Assembly (NCBI GenBank): GCA_900299345.1
Contig: OMJM01000060.1
Coordinates: 1 to 52,832 of the forward strand
Reading direction: 5' to 3'
Length of the DNA: 52,832 nucleotides
From: a bacterium
GTDB lineage: Bacteria > Fibrobacterota > Fibrobacteria > UBA11236
Every line of letters begins with the position of its first letter. Within the stretch, counting starts at the first letter, position 1. Below the pieces are notes generated by a model. That model ran no database searches. It was not told where the DNA came from and saw only the letters and a list, made by a program, of their open reading frames with translations. Of the stretch, positions 27,334 through 36,723 are shown piece by piece. The position numbers and the translations under genes were made by a program.

Positions 27334-28335
27334 TTAAATCCCAAAGAGCTTTTCAGAAATCTGCACCGCATTTAGAGCGGCACCTTTACGGATTTGATCC
27401 CCCACCACCCAGACATCCAAGGTTTTGGGTTGGCTTAAATCTTTACGGAGTCTTCCTACCAACACTGGATCCTTCCCGGAAGCGTCCAATGGCATGGGCC
27501 AGCGATTCTTGGCCCGATCCTCCAAAATTTCCACACCAGGAGCTTTGGAAAGAATGGAATAAGATTCGGAAATGTCCGGTTCGGATTCGAATTCGATGTT
27601 TAAAGCCTCGGAATGTGCTCGCAAGACGGGTACCCGGACACAGGTTGCAGTGACACGGATGGAGGAGTCGTGGAAAATCTTAGAGGTTTCCTTGACCATT
27701 TTGATCTCTTCCTCGCAATACCCGTTGTCCGTCATGGGGGAATTGTGTGGAAAGAGGTTGAAAGCATAGGGGTGGGGGATCACCGTGTTTTGAAACGGCC
27801 GGTTTTCCAGCTTGGCGCGGGTTTCTTCTTCCAATTCATGCATGGCCACGGCACCGGCACCGCTGGAAGCCTGATAGGTGGCGGCCACAACGCGCTTGGC
27901 GCGGTAGCGCTTATGCAACGGCCACAAGGCAAGGCACATGATGATGGTCGAACAGTTCGGATTGGCAATGATGCCTTTGTGCTTGGCGATGTCCTCGGGA
28001 TTGATTTCCGGGATCACCAATGGAACATCCTCGTGCATGCGGAAATAGGAAGTGTTGTCCACCACCACGGCTCCGGCCTTGACCGCTGACGGGGCGAAAT
28101 CCCGGCTGATTTTGCCACCCGCCGAAGCGAGCACCAAATCCAGCCCCTTGAACGAATCGTGTGTCAGCTCTTGAACGGGCAAATCTTCACCCTTGAAGCG
28201 CATGGTTTTTCCCGCGGAACGGGCTGATGCAAGCAGCCGGAGTTCGGACATGGGAAGATTGCGTTCCTCGAGGATGGAGAGGAATTCCTGGCCCACCGCT
28301 CCGGTGGCGCCCATGATGGCGACGCGTATGCTCAT
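27334..28335 (-). CDS. asd: Aspartate-semialdehyde dehydrogenase
   Basis: Asd reduces aspartyl phosphate to aspartate semialdehyde with NADPH, the step after LysC (12.5-13.8 kb), feeding lysine, diaminopimelate, threonine and methionine. The 333-residue protein has the NADP motif MGATGAVGQEF, the catalytic Cys in IANPNCSTI near residue 127, ASSGAGAVAMHELEEE, and the PVLRAHSEA segment with the active His. The ATG at 28335 gives the family N-terminus; the frame is open upstream but that part overlaps gcvP. It diverges from gcvP across 115 nt. Confidence 0.95.
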   Translation of the reverse strand: MSIRVAIMGATGAVGQEFLSILEERNLPMSELRLLASARSAGKTMRFKGEDLPVQELTHDSFKGLDLVLASAGGKISRDFAPSAVKAGAVVVDNTSYFRMHEDVPLVIPEINPEDIAKHKGIIANPNCSTIIMCLALWPLHKRYRAKRVVAATYQASSGAGAVAMHELEEETRAKLENRPFQNTVIPHPYAFNLFPHNSPMTDNGYCEEEIKMVKETSKIFHDSSIRVTATCVRVPVLRAHSEALNIEFESEPDISESYSILSKAPGVEILEDRAKNRWPMPLDASGKDPVLVGRLRKDLSQPKTLDVWVVGDQIRKGAALNAVQISEKLFGI

Positions 28336-28450
28336 AGGGTCAAAAAATTTAATCTCTGCCGCACCCTGATCGAAGACGACGGGTGCGAATTTACAGGGCC
28401 AAAAGCTATTTTTTGCGCTTTCACCCCAACCATTCGCGGGAAATTTCAGC

Positions 28451-31354
28451 ATGTCCGAATCGCTCGTCGCAGCCGTGGAATCCAACGATGCTTTTTCGGC
28501 CCGCCACATAGGTCCCGACGACGCTGAAATCCGCGATATGTTGAAGGCTGTGGGCACTTCGGATCTGGAGACTTTGATTGCGCGCACCGTGCCCGCGTCC
28601 ATTCGCACCCCCAACCCATTGGATATTCCGGCAGTTGCGGACGAAGCCGCGTTTCTTCGCTTGGCGCGCAAGATTTCCGGGGAAAATCAGACCTGGCGCT
28701 CGTGCATCGGCGCGGGGTATTATGGTTGTGTGGTCCCGCCTGTGATTCAGCGCAACGTGCTGGAAAATCCTGGATGGTACACGCAGTACACGCCCTATCA
28801 GGCCGAGATTGCACAAGGCCGACTGGAAGCGTTGCTGAATTTTCAGACCATGGTTCTCGATTTGACCGGCATGCAAATCACTAACGCATCGCTGCTGGAT
28901 GAAGCCACGGCCGCAGCCGAAGCCATGTCCATGCTGTTCGCCTTGCGCGCGGACGAAAGCCGGAAAGTTTTTCTGGTTTCGAACCGTTGTCATCCGCAAA
29001 CGGTCGCTGTGCTGCAGACCCGTGCTGAGCCGTTGGACATCGAACTTCGCATCGAAGATGTGGTGCAATCTGATCTTTCAGCAGGTGTTTTTGGTGTTTT
29101 GTTGCAATATCCCGATACGCATGGGTTGGCAGGAGACATTGGCGTCGCCATCGCGCGATTCAAGAACGCGGGAGCGGCTGTGGCGGTGGCCTCGGATCTG
29201 TTGGCGCTGACGTTGTTGAAGCCGCCTGGAGAATTCGGCGCGGACATCGTGCTGGGATCGGCGCAGCGCTTCGGCGTGCCCATGGGTTATGGTGGACCGC
29301 ATGCGGCGTTTCTATCGGCAAGAGACGAATACAAGCGCCACATGCCGGGTCGTATCATTGGCGTGTCCATCGACCGCCACGGAAAACCAGCACTGCGCAT
29401 GGCGCTGCAAACCCGCGAACAACACATCCGTCGCGAGAAAGCCACCAGCAACATTTGCACGGCGCAGGTGTTGCTCGCGGTGATGGCCGGGTTTTACGCG
29501 GTCTATCACGGCCCCAAGGGGTTACAACGCATTGGACGCAAGGTCCACGGACTCGTGCGCCTTCTGGATGCAGCGCTTACCGGGATGGGTTGCAAGCAGC
29601 GCAACGAGGTTTATTTCGACACGCTGCACATTGATCTTCCGGGTGGCAAAGCGTCATTGCTTGCTATACGGACGGAAGCCGAGTCCGCACGCGTGAACTT
29701 CCGCTACTTGGATGATGGTTCGATCGGCATCAGCGCTGATGAAACATGGGAACTCGAAACCGTCGCCGGCATTGCCGCCATCTTCGCGGCCGCATTGAAC
29801 CGCAAAGCGCCGGCAGCGTCTGATCTGCGCGCGATGGCGAAGGATTTGGACGACAAGATTCCGGCACAGTTGCAGCGCACGAGCGTTTTCCTTTCCCATC
29901 CCATCTTCAACACGCATCACAGTGAACACGAGATGTTGCGTTATATCCGCGGATTGGAAAAGAAGGATTTGTCGCTGACGACCTCGATGATCCCGCTGGG
30001 ATCATGCACGATGAAGCTCAATGCGACCGCCGAGATGTTTCCTTTGTCGTGGCCCGGTTTTGCCGAATTGCATCCGTTTGTCCCGGCGGATCAAGCCAAG
30101 GGTTATCGACGTGTGTTTTCGGATTTGGAGCGCGATCTCGCCACCATCACGGATCTTCCCGGAGTTTCGCTGCAGCCCAACGCCGGATCGCAGGGTGAAT
30201 ATGCAGGCCTGCTGGTCATTCGCGCGTGGCAGAAATCCCGTGGACAGGGGCACCGAAACGTGTGCCTGATTCCCTCCTCGGCACACGGCACCAATCCCGC
30301 CAGCGCGGCCATGGTGGGATTCAAGGTGGTCGTGGTGCGTTGCGACGAAGGCGGCAATATTGATCTTGAAGATTTGCGCCGCCACGCGGAGGAGCACAAG
30401 GACGATCTGTGCTGCGCCATGATCACCTATCCCTCCACGCACGGGGTGTTCGAAAGCGGCATCATGGATATTTGCCGCGTGGTGCACGATTGTGGCGGGC
30501 AAGTTTACATGGACGGCGCCAACCTGAATGCGCAGGTGGGCCTCACCAGCCCGGGCCGCATTGGCGCGGACGTGTGCCACATCAACTTGCACAAGACCTT
30601 TTGCATTCCACATGGCGGGGGCGGCCCGGGCATGGGTCCCATCTGCGTGGCCGCGCACCTTGCGCCGTTCCTCCCCGGACATCCGCTGGCGAAGACCGGC
30701 GGCGACAAGGCAATTCACGCCGTCTCGGCCGCGCCGTGGGGCAGTGCCAGCATCCTCACCATTTCCTGGGCTTACATCCGGTTGATGGGTGGGGCACAGC
30801 TGAAGCGTGCCACGGAAATCGCCATTCTGAACGCGAACTATCTGAAGTCCCGGCTTGCGCCGCATTACCCCATCTTGTATCAAGGCGAAAACGGTTGCGT
30901 GGCGCACGAAATGATTCTGGATTGCCGCGGCTTCAAGCAAACCTCCGGTGTCGAGGTTGAGGACATCGCCAAGCGTTTGATGGACTATGGTTTTCACGCG
31001 CCCACGGTTTCATTCCCGGTGCCAGGAACGCTGATGATTGAGCCCACCGAATCCGAGGGCAAGGCCGAACTGGATCGATTCTGCGACGCCATGATTTCCA
31101 TCCGTGAAGAAATCCGCGCGATTGAATCCGGAAAAGTCGATCGCGCTGACAATGTGTTGAAGATGGCGCCGCACACCGCGGACGAAGTTTCCGCCGACGC
31201 TTGGAGTCATTCCTATGCCCGTGAACAGGCGGCCTTTCCGCTGACATGGGTGCGCCAGCACAAATTCTGGCCGTCCGTGGGACGACTCAACAATGCCTAC
31301 GGCGACAAGAATCTGTTCTGCGCCTGTCCGCCGATGGAGAGCTACGAGAGTTGA
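28451..31354 (+). CDS. gcvP: Glycine dehydrogenase (decarboxylating), full-length P-protein
   Basis: This PLP enzyme of the glycine cleavage system decarboxylates glycine and transfers the aminomethyl group to GcvH. The 967 residues correspond to the single-chain form with both halves. Visible are FSARHIGP at the N-terminus, [17 protein letters not shown], the mid-protein [43 protein letters not shown], and the PLP-lysine motif [20 protein letters not shown] near residue 715. GcvT and GcvH are not in the window. Directly after its stop lies a 23-codon asparagine-synthase remnant. Confidence 0.97.
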   Translation: MSESLVAAVESNDAFSARHIGPDDAEIRDMLKAVGTSDLETLIARTVPASIRTPNPLDIPAVADEAAFLRLARKISGENQTWRSCIGAGYYGCVVPPVIQRNVLENPGWYTQYTPYQAEIAQGRLEALLNFQTMVLDLTGMQITNASLLDEATAAAEAMSMLFALRADESRKVFLVSNRCHPQTVAVLQTRAEPLDIELRIEDVVQSDLSAGVFGVLLQYPDTHGLAGDIGVAIARFKNAGAAVAVASDLLALTLLKPPGEFGADIVLGSAQRFGVPMGYGGPHAAFLSARDEYKRHMPGRIIGVSIDRHGKPALRMALQTREQHIRREKATSNICTAQVLLAVMAGFYAVYHGPKGLQRIGRKVHGLVRLLDAALTGMGCKQRNEVYFDTLHIDLPGGKASLLAIRTEAESARVNFRYLDDGSIGISADETWELETVAGIAAIFAAALNRKAPAASDLRAMAKDLDDKIPAQLQRTSVFLSHPIFNTHHSEHEMLRYIRGLEKKDLSLTTSMIPLGSCTMKLNATAEMFPLSWPGFAELHPFVPADQAKGYRRVFSDLERDLATITDLPGVSLQPNAGSQGEYAGLLVIRAWQKSRGQGHRNVCLIPSSAHGTNPASAAMVGFKVVVVRCDEGGNIDLEDLRRHAEEHKDDLCCAMITYPSTHGVFESGIMDICRVVHDCGGQVYMDGANLNAQVGLTSPGRIGADVCHINLHKTFCIPHGGGGPGMGPICVAAHLAPFLPGHPLAKTGGDKAIHAVSAAPWGSASILTISWAYIRLMGGAQLKRATEIAILNANYLKSRLAPHYPILYQGENGCVAHEMILDCRGFKQTSGVEVEDIAKRLMDYGFHAPTVSFPVPGTLMIEPTESEGKAELDRFCDAMISIREEIRAIESGKVDRADNVLKMAPHTADEVSADAWSHSYAREQAAFPLTWVRQHKFWPSVGRLNNAYGDKNLFCACPPMESYES

Positions 31355-31359
31355 ATTGA

Positions 31360-31431
31360 ATGTGCGGAATCGCCGGCATTTACAACCGCAACGGCGCCAG
31401 TAGTACGGATCACTGCTCGTACACGTATTGA
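31360..31431 (+). pseudogene. Remnant: N-terminal 23 codons of an asparagine synthase (class II amidotransferase)
   Basis: An ATG at 31360, 5 nt after the gcvP stop, reads MCGIAGIYNRNGA and reaches a stop at 31429-31431. MCGIAGIY with catalytic Cys2 is the strict N-terminus of class II glutamine amidotransferases, most often asparagine synthase. The similarity ends after about 13 residues, and a convergent gene begins at 31438. AsnB-like genes are common next to XrtA-type deacetylase and sugar aminotransferase genes, which are the neighbours here. I read it as the stub left by a deletion. A chance match is unlikely given the exact start, but a novel 23-residue peptide cannot be excluded. Confidence 0.65.
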
Positions 31432-31437
31432 CGAAGG

Positions 31438-32610
31438 TTAAATCCGTTTCGTCAGAACTTTTCCCGTTTCCCCCAAAAACTCTTCCTCGCGCCCCAACAG
31501 CCATGCCGTCACCGGCATGGTAAGGATTTGTTTGGTAATCGCCTCGCATCCTGGATAACTTCCGCTTTTCGGAAATGCATCGGGAACTTTGGGAAGCCGG
31601 GAAAGGATTTCTGGATATTGTCCCGTCACCCCACCGAATTTGCGGTTTAATTCCCGCCGGAGTTTTTCCCGCAGCGCCGGATTTTTCACCATCACCGGAA
31701 ACCGTACAGGCAAACGTCTTTCATCATATCTCGTGAAGGGAAGAGAAATGTCCACCGATTCAGAGAAGGTCCGAATGTAGTTCTGAGCCAGTTCCGCATA
31801 AGCCTTCCGGTGTTTTTCCAAAGCTTCGAAACACGCTGATCCGATCCTGAAAAATTCCGGATGGATGCGGGTGAATGTCATCGGATGCTTCCACACCGTT
31901 TCTCCGATTCCGAAAAAAGGCAGCGAGGATACGATTCCAAAAAGTTGCGGACGAGAAAGCAGATTGATGAGCGCCGCGTTGACCAACGGCGAAGATGTCG
32001 CTTTGGGAAATGATTCCAAGATTTCGGTGCACACCGTCCGCAAGGGTGAGCCTTCAGGAAGGCACAGTGCGCCGCCATGTCCGGCATTCAGGCTCTTGCC
32101 CCGGCCGAAACTGTAAAACACCGCAACATCGGATTCTTTCGCGTTTGTGAAATCGAAATCCTGCGCGCAGTCACGGAGAAACAGCGGCGGTGGATTCGAC
32201 AGCTTGGGTTTGGGCTGGGGAATTCCGAAGTAATGCACCAACAGTACCGTCAATGTGGAATGCGTCACTGCTTTTTCTAGAGACTCCGGTACGTAGGACA
32301 ACGAATCGGGATCGAGATCCGCTTGAATCGGCGCGAGTCCGGCTTGGAGCACGGCTTGGGGAACAGAAGGACAGCACCAGGCTGGCAGCACGACTTCGGA
32401 GCGATCCGGATGAATTTTTTTCAGGGCCAATAGCGCGAGATAAAGCGCGGCCGTGCCCGAACCGGTATAGAAGGTGTTTTCTTCCGGGAATCCGCTGTGT
32501 CGCGAGAAGAGTTCCTGAAAGTGGGAGCTTCCGGATTTTAAAAGCCTTGTGACCGGAACCGCGTTTCCACCGGGCGGTATTCTGGAAAGACTCATGCGTC
32601 GAAAATACAT
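31438..32610 (-). CDS. DegT/DnrJ/EryC1/StrS-type sugar aminotransferase
   Basis: This 390-residue fold-type I PLP protein resembles sugar aminotransferases of the DegT family: YTGSGTAALYLALLAL near the N-terminus, VVLPAWCCPSVPQAVLQAG, the LRDCAQDF segment with the PLP-ring Asp, and SFGRGKSLNAGHGGAL with the Schiff-base Lys. Typical partners make polysaccharide or lipid-linked amino sugars. It follows the polysaccharide deacetylase gene on the same strand with a 36-nt gap, probably one operon. Two possible ATGs (32610 and 32595) cannot be separated. No sugar-nucleotide genes are adjacent. Confidence 0.82.
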   Translation of the reverse strand: MYFRRMSLSRIPPGGNAVPVTRLLKSGSSHFQELFSRHSGFPEENTFYTGSGTAALYLALLALKKIHPDRSEVVLPAWCCPSVPQAVLQAGLAPIQADLDPDSLSYVPESLEKAVTHSTLTVLLVHYFGIPQPKPKLSNPPPLFLRDCAQDFDFTNAKESDVAVFYSFGRGKSLNAGHGGALCLPEGSPLRTVCTEILESFPKATSSPLVNAALINLLSRPQLFGIVSSLPFFGIGETVWKHPMTFTRIHPEFFRIGSACFEALEKHRKAYAELAQNYIRTFSESVDISLPFTRYDERRLPVRFPVMVKNPALREKLRRELNRKFGGVTGQYPEILSRLPKVPDAFPKSGSYPGCEAITKQILTMPVTAWLLGREEEFLGETGKVLTKRI

Positions 32611-32646
32611 CGACAGAAAGAAGAACGAGGTTGGGAAGAGGAGAGC

Positions 32647-33789
32647 TTAGCCGACCAGCGCGTGCAACTCAGCCTCTTCGAGAATGTCCTTGAAGGCGTT
32701 CTTCCCGGACATTTTCTTGAGATAGTTGGAGTTGGAGCGGGCTGTTTCGGGATTGTCGTACAAATCGAACAGGGGCAGCACATTTTCCCGAACCATGTGC
32801 CGCACGGAGGGCAACCCCTCCTTGATGGAGGTGAACGAGAAACCATCCAGAAGGCGATCGAGCTTCCATTCCGTGCTTTCCAGATTGACGTAATGCTGGA
32901 AGGTCTTGCTCGCGCCGAGATAGTAGCGATCCTGCTCCGCGTCGAGCTCCCACGGATGCAAGTAAACCATCGCCGGGAGGCCCAATGCGTTCATGCGCCT
33001 GATGTATGCCGCCGTCACATGATACGGATAGAGACGGAAGTAGCCGCCGCCGGCCACGGGCAATAATTTCGAACCGAACTTTGCCGTGGACATGGGGAGC
33101 TCGATCAGGGGCTTTCCATCGGGCATGCGCAGGCTGTGAGGATAACGATTCGGGTATTTGGGAATGCCGTAACGTTTCCGCGAGATGGGAAAAATGCTCG
33201 AGTCGTAGCGGATGCCATTCTTCGCCAGAATTTCCAGCGCCCACAAAGTGTCCTTGACCACCGTGAAATTGGAGGCGCGATGGCCTAGCACTTCCTGCGA
33301 GGTGTGCCGGCTGATGGCCTCGAGGGATTGGAGCAGATCCGCTTCGAATTCCTGCGGTGTCATCTGGGTGATGAGCTCATGATGATAACCGTGTGTCGCG
33401 ATTTCGTGGCCTTCGGCTGCGATCATGCGCACCACTTCTGGAAAATGATCCGCAACCCATCCGAGTATGAAAAACGTCGCCTTGGTGTCATGCGTGTCCA
33501 GCATGAGCAGAAGGCGATCCATGTTGTTGAGTATGTGCGTCTCCTGCAAATGCCACGTGCTGCGCGGAACGCCGACATTGTGCGCATGGAACCAGCACTC
33601 CACGTCAACTGTCAGGAAGTTCCGTATTTTGGGGGAAAGGGGGACCAAGACGTCGGCGTTCCTTTCCGAACGGACAACGACGTCTTGGTGCTCGGTGCGC
33701 GATGATTTCTTCTTGAAAAGCTGACGCAATTTGGCGATGTAAAAAAACAGGGTTTCGCTCACTTCGGAGGCGAAATCCACCACTCGCAT
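32647..33789 (-). CDS. XrtA/PEP-CTERM-type polysaccharide deacetylase
   Basis: The 380-residue NodB-fold deacetylase resembles the XrtA-system (PEP-CTERM locus) family: NFLTVDVECWFHAHN with the metal-binding Asp, KATFFILGWVADHFPEVV, the metal His pair in IATHGYHHE, GHRASNFTVVKDTLWALEIL, YDSSIFPISRKRYG, GGGYFRLYPY, and MVYLHPWELD near residue 300. It would remove acetyl groups from an exopolysaccharide precursor. The ATG at 33789 is preferred over a GTG at 33801. No exosortase or PEP-CTERM protein is in the window; 33790-34035 upstream holds no gene. Confidence 0.87.
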   Translation of the reverse strand: MRVVDFASEVSETLFFYIAKLRQLFKKKSSRTEHQDVVVRSERNADVLVPLSPKIRNFLTVDVECWFHAHNVGVPRSTWHLQETHILNNMDRLLLMLDTHDTKATFFILGWVADHFPEVVRMIAAEGHEIATHGYHHELITQMTPQEFEADLLQSLEAISRHTSQEVLGHRASNFTVVKDTLWALEILAKNGIRYDSSIFPISRKRYGIPKYPNRYPHSLRMPDGKPLIELPMSTAKFGSKLLPVAGGGYFRLYPYHVTAAYIRRMNALGLPAMVYLHPWELDAEQDRYYLGASKTFQHYVNLESTEWKLDRLLDGFSFTSIKEGLPSVRHMVRENVLPLFDLYDNPETARSNSNYLKKMSGKNAFKDILEEAELHALVG

Positions 33790-34014
33790 GACACGTCCCA
33801 CCCAAAGAGAAGGCTTTGTTCTCTAAGTCCCTTTGGAGGAGTTTTGGAGGGGTGTAACCATTTTTCTTTCTTGAAACTACAGGATTTCCATTGATTTTCA
33901 GGCGTTTTTGAAATTTTGCTTGTGTCGACCATCAGAATTTGCGAAAGAAGTTTTTCCAAAGCAATCAAAATCCCCGTATTTCAGGGAGAGCAACGGTTTT
34001 GAAATCAGTGTAAA

Positions 34015-34050
34015 TTAAAAATCAAATACGAGGCGTTAATCGGACGCCTC
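34015..34050 (-). terminator. Possible terminator overlapping the stop of the MMPL exporter
   Basis: On the minus strand a 6-bp GC-rich stem (34045-34050 with 34030-34035) spans the TAA stop of the exporter and is followed by a T-rich tract (34015-34029). The stem is short and the T tract interrupted, so it is a weak candidate. Confidence 0.4.
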
Positions 34051-36645
34051 ATGCACTGGATTTTTGGGGCAGAGGAATTCCAAGGCACAAGGCAGGGCCG
34101 TAAACATCACCACCAAACCGCAACCGATGCCTAATGTGGCCAAAAAGCCGATGGTCTGCATGCCCTTGTGACTCACGAAACACAGCCCCAGGAATCCGAA
34201 GAGGTTGTTCAAAGTGCCCGTGAGAACGGCTGAACCGGTTGTCTGAAAAAGCTCGCGCATTTTTCCGGCGCCCAACTCCAGACGCCGGTGATAAAGGTGG
34301 ATCACCGAATCCACGGACACGGAAAGAATGGTGGGCACTACGACGAGGTTGAACACGCCCAGTTTCAACCCAAGGATTCCCATCAGTTTGTAGGTCCACC
34401 ACGAGGACAACACGATGAAACCCACAGCGATCAACACACCCCGCCAACGGCGCATGTCGAGCCATGTGATGACGACGAGTAACAACAACGTGGCGATGGC
34501 AAGGATGGGACCGTCGCCCTTGACCATGCGCACCACGTCGGCATAGATGAACCCGCTGCTGGCGACCAGCACCGGTCCCTGTTCTGAGGCGACGTACTGG
34601 AAGCGGCTTTTGAATTTGGCGCTCTCAACGGCGTCGCTTTCGCGCATATCGGCGTAGAGATAACCGAGCTTCCCGTGGCTGCCGTCGGCCTCGGTGAGGA
34701 ATCGTTGCGCCCATCCGGGAAGATCCTCGAAATCGAAGGCCTGCACGTCGAGATATTTCTTCAGGGATTCCAGATCGGAGCGCGTAGAGGAATCGACATG
34801 ATCCAGTGCGCGCGCGCCGAGCAATCCGCGGATTTCCCCCAGCACGGCCAGTCGTTCCTTCTGCTTCTCCGGCGCGGGCACGAAACTCTGGATGGTGACG
34901 AAACTTTCCATCATGGAGTCGGCGGGGTTGCCGTGACGCGCGGCCAAGGAATCGTGAACCGAACGCATTTGCTCAACGCTGTGTCCGAGAATGATGGAAG
35001 GAGACGTATTGCGTCCACCCCCCACGGCTCTTCCATAGCTGATGCCGGCGCCCGTGCTTTTGCCGCGCAAGTTGCGGAAGTCGTTTTCAAATTGCACCTG
35101 CGGACCGAAGGCAATGACCAAAGTGAAAATGCCGGCGCCGATTCCAAGGCCCATCAGCACCTTGCGGGAAAGCGGAAGCGCCGGAAGCAGGATTCCCCCG
35201 TGCACGTCATCGTGGGAGGGAAAAATCCAGTTAATCGTTTTGCTTCCGCCCGGAACGATTTGAAGATGTTTTCCAAGGAAACGGGCCAGGCGTTGCACGA
35301 GGAAGAACAGCGGCGGCATGACGATCCAGTTGGCCAGCAACGCGAAGCTGATGCCCAGGCAGATCACGATGCCGAATTCTTTGAACCCCTTGAAGTGCCC
35401 CATTTGCAGGCTCAACATGGCGAAGATGTTGGTGGCGGCTCCGGAAATCAGGGAGCGGCCCGTGGCGATCATGGCATCGCTCATCGCGTCCACGGGAGAA
35501 CGCCCTTCGCGCCCCTCCTCAGCCCAGCGTGAATAGAGATGCACGGCGTACTCGATTCCCAGACCGAGGATGAGGGAGAGAATGAACGCCGTCAACATGG
35601 TAAGGCGTTGATACACCAGATACGTGGCACCCATGGCCCATGCCATGGCTACGAAGAGGGGCATGTTGATGAGCAGAAGGTTCACCGGCTTGCGCACGAA
35701 GAACCACAGCAGCACCGCCATGAGGATGAAGGAAATCAGACCGGCCACGACCATGTCGGAAGTGACCTCATTAATCTCGTTGAAGTTCCGGTAGGCGCCT
35801 GCAACCTTCGCGACAAGACCTTTTCCGTAACTCTGGGGATGCATCGAATCGATGAGGGCCGTTCCCTTGTCGTAGATTCCCTTGGCGAACAGCGCGTTGG
35901 TGGAAGGCTGGTTCAACTGCGCCAGCACCACGCCCACCCAGACGCCCTTTGCGGGGTGCCATCCCATGAGACGTGATTGCAGGGAATCGGGCCGGACGGG
36001 AGTACCCTCGTCGTCGGTGGTGGTGGACACCGATTCGTGCGCAACTGATCGATGTTGGACCTTCCGGGTCAAGGCCGTGATGATGTCTTCCGGCAGCCCT
36101 TCCTTGCGCAGGGCGTCCATGTTGGGCCATCCCTCAAGGCTGGGCTTTTGAGCTTCATCGTCGAGCGATTCTATCAGCGGGTTGGCGGCGGCGAACTTTC
36201 CGCCGATCATGCCGTTGACGCGGTCGCGCAGATCCGTCAATTCCCCCGTGGGCAGATAGAGCAGTGCGCGCTTCTCGAAGAAGGATCGATCCTGATCGTA
36301 TTGAACCCAGATCGCCTCGGGCCATTTTTGCAGCGACTCGGCGACCGCTTTCTGGAACCGTCCGACCGTTTCGATATCCGGCGCCTCCATAGCGATGGTG
36401 AAGAAATCCGTGGATCCCTTGCGTCGTTCCGCCTCTTCAATCGCTTCCTTCGACGGCGTTCCCTTGGGAAGTAACACGCGGAGATCGGTGTCGATGCGCA
36501 ACTTTGTGGATAAATGAAACCCGCCCCACGCCGTGAGTGCGATGAGAATCAGGGGCCACCAAGGGTATTTGTAGGAGAACACCACATAGGAGCGCGTGAG
36601 GCGGCCGAAGAGGCCGGGCTTTTTTGCAGAATGCGATGACGACAT
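34036..36645 (-). CDS. RND/MMPL-family exporter
   Basis: This is an 869-residue transporter with two repeats of one helix, a large periplasmic loop and a five-helix block with sterol-sensing-domain character (first block MVVAGLISFILMAVLLWFFV to LLANWIVMPPLFFLV near residues 310-450; second block near 700-860). It resembles the MMPL/HpnN-like RND subfamily, which moves lipids or hopanoids between membranes. The signature GLGIEYAVHLYSRWAEEG in the first block is present. The ATG at 36645 is preferred over a GTG at 36672. It is divergent from the transglutaminase-like gene across 78 nt. Confidence 0.9.
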   Translation of the reverse strand: MSSSHSAKKPGLFGRLTRSYVVFSYKYPWWPLILIALTAWGGFHLSTKLRIDTDLRVLLPKGTPSKEAIEEAERRKGSTDFFTIAMEAPDIETVGRFQKAVAESLQKWPEAIWVQYDQDRSFFEKRALLYLPTGELTDLRDRVNGMIGGKFAAANPLIESLDDEAQKPSLEGWPNMDALRKEGLPEDIITALTRKVQHRSVAHESVSTTTDDEGTPVRPDSLQSRLMGWHPAKGVWVGVVLAQLNQPSTNALFAKGIYDKGTALIDSMHPQSYGKGLVAKVAGAYRNFNEINEVTSDMVVAGLISFILMAVLLWFFVRKPVNLLLINMPLFVAMAWAMGATYLVYQRLTMLTAFILSLILGLGIEYAVHLYSRWAEEGREGRSPVDAMSDAMIATGRSLISGAATNIFAMLSLQMGHFKGFKEFGIVICLGISFALLANWIVMPPLFFLVQRLARFLGKHLQIVPGGSKTINWIFPSHDDVHGGILLPALPLSRKVLMGLGIGAGIFTLVIAFGPQVQFENDFRNLRGKSTGAGISYGRAVGGGRNTSPSIILGHSVEQMRSVHDSLAARHGNPADSMMESFVTIQSFVPAPEKQKERLAVLGEIRGLLGARALDHVDSSTRSDLESLKKYLDVQAFDFEDLPGWAQRFLTEADGSHGKLGYLYADMRESDAVESAKFKSRFQYVASEQGPVLVASSGFIYADVVRMVKGDGPILAIATLLLLVVITWLDMRRWRGVLIAVGFIVLSSWWTYKLMGILGLKLGVFNLVVVPTILSVSVDSVIHLYHRRLELGAGKMRELFQTTGSAVLTGTLNNLFGFLGLCFVSHKGMQTIGFLATLGIGCGLVVMFTALPCALEFLCPKNPVHEASD

Positions 36646-36723
36646 GGGACTGACAAAATATACAAGCGGCACTTATGGGTCGCCCGTGTGGTTTTGAGGA
36701 TTGTTTACCATTGTGTTTCTCTG

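Noticed and set aside
27181-27375. 64-codon frame between moxR and asd
   Set aside because: It runs into the end of asd on the other strand, lacks gene-like codon use and has no domain. Kept only as an intergenic note.
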